The translations under genes and the position numbers were made by a program. This document shows positions 32,163-32,330 of a stretch of DNA of 32,330 bases, in pieces; position 1 is the first letter of the stretch, and every line of letters starts with the position of its first letter. Below the pieces are notes generated by a model. That model was not told the origin of the DNA, did not search any database, and saw only the letters and a program-made list of their open reading frames with translations. The stretch comes from a candidate division WS6 bacterium OLB21 (GTDB lineage Bacteria > Patescibacteriota > Dojkabacteria > B142 > OLB20), in assembly GCA_001567305.1 (NCBI GenBank), contig JYPD01000008.1, positions 1 through 32,330 on the forward strand, in the 5' to 3' direction.

Positions 32163-32330
32163 TCAAGCAGTTGCTTCTGCGGACTTAACTTTTGCAGACA
32201 GCCTAGATTTGTATCTTGAGGCTGTATTCTTATGGATTACTCCTTTTTTAGCAGCCATATCGATTTGAGAATAAGCTTTTGGAAGTGACGATTTTGTCTG
32301 TTTTAACATCGCCTGCGCTAATAGCGTCTG
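32163..32330 (-). CDS. rpsT: Ribosomal protein S20, N-terminus beyond window edge
   Basis: The last 55 residues are present, from QTLLAQAMLKQTKSSLPKAY to the TGA at 32163. The S20 signature IDMAAKKGVIHKNTASRYKS is clear (consensus 'ID.A..KGvIHkN.A.R.KSRL'), followed by RLSAKVKSAEATA. S20 binds the 5' domain of 16S rRNA and aids early assembly of the small subunit. The start and any autoregulatory leader lie outside the window. No frame break is seen in the visible part. Confidence 0.95.
   Translation of the reverse strand, partial: QTLLAQAMLKQTKSSLPKAYSQIDMAAKKGVIHKNTASRYKSRLSAKVKSAEATA

Noticed and set aside
1-32330. Alternative genetic code (UGA as Gly)
   Set aside because: TGA ends tgt, rpsT and apbE at sensible places and no in-frame TGA is needed within intact genes.
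1-32330. Prophage, insertion sequence, integron or defence island
   Set aside because: No transposase, integrase, capsid, restriction or Cas motif was seen, and there are no long direct or inverted terminal repeats.

Overview
The window is AT-rich, tightly packed bacterial chromosome with a gene set typical of the Candidate Phyla Radiation (Patescibacteria). It carries streamlined housekeeping genes (dnaE, rsmA, tgt, uvrB, rpsT, xseA/xseB, ftsW, murG, galU), small membrane-anchored proteins with T/P-rich linkers, a 'GGH' form of the MurG N-terminus, and very short or overlapping gene junctions. TGA is used as a stop (for example at the end of tgt), so this is genetic code 11 and not the Gly-UGA code of Gracilibacteria/SR1. 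The phylum-level placement is inference; I cannot resolve it further from sequence alone. No phage, transposon, insertion sequence or CRISPR array was seen.

Layout. 1-1344: a partial unknown gene, a tRNA-Gly(CCC) gene and a histidine-phosphatase gene. 1407-6209: a cyclophilin lipoprotein facing a leftward gene string that encodes a Gmad2-domain membrane protein, a long UvrD-type helicase fused to a RecB-type nuclease, and a receiver-like protein lacking its phosphoacceptor Asp. 6272-11903: xseA-xseB, a DUF1858 gene, then a peptidoglycan cluster ftsW - DUF1461 membrane protein - murG, met tail-to-tail by galU. 12081-14971: a membrane-anchored lysozyme-like protein, an ECF sigma factor with its probable anti-sigma partner, and a two-domain fasciclin protein. 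15058-21725: an accessory block with three unrecognised proteins, a PfkB-like kinase and a large secreted LamG protein with six C-terminal repeats. 21768-27079: dnaE-rsmA-tgt overlapping head to tail. 27066-29340: a flavinylation pair (FMN-binding membrane protein and ApbE) plus a VanW-like protein. 29387-32330: uvrB, an unknown membrane protein and the 3' part of rpsT.

Two window-wide patterns stand out. First, about twenty apparent single-base indels, nearly all in A/T homopolymers and mostly surplus bases, break otherwise good genes (helicase, xseB, murG, apbE and others). One pair inside dnaE cancels out and scrambles only about 13 residues. Uncorrected long-read error is the simplest reading; transcriptional slippage at A/T runs is the biological alternative. 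Gene coordinates below span the whole gene across such breaks, and each break is noted. Second, many genes have a good -10 hexamer only 5-8 bases before the start codon and no Shine-Dalgarno, which predicts leaderless mRNAs. In addition, all seven convergent gene pairs overlap or nearly touch, several sharing a 4-base TTAA/CTAA stop.

The most distinctive biology is the two-gene extracytosolic flavinylation module, the helicase-nuclease operon with a degenerate receiver protein, and the accessory block of unknown genes around the LamG surface protein.
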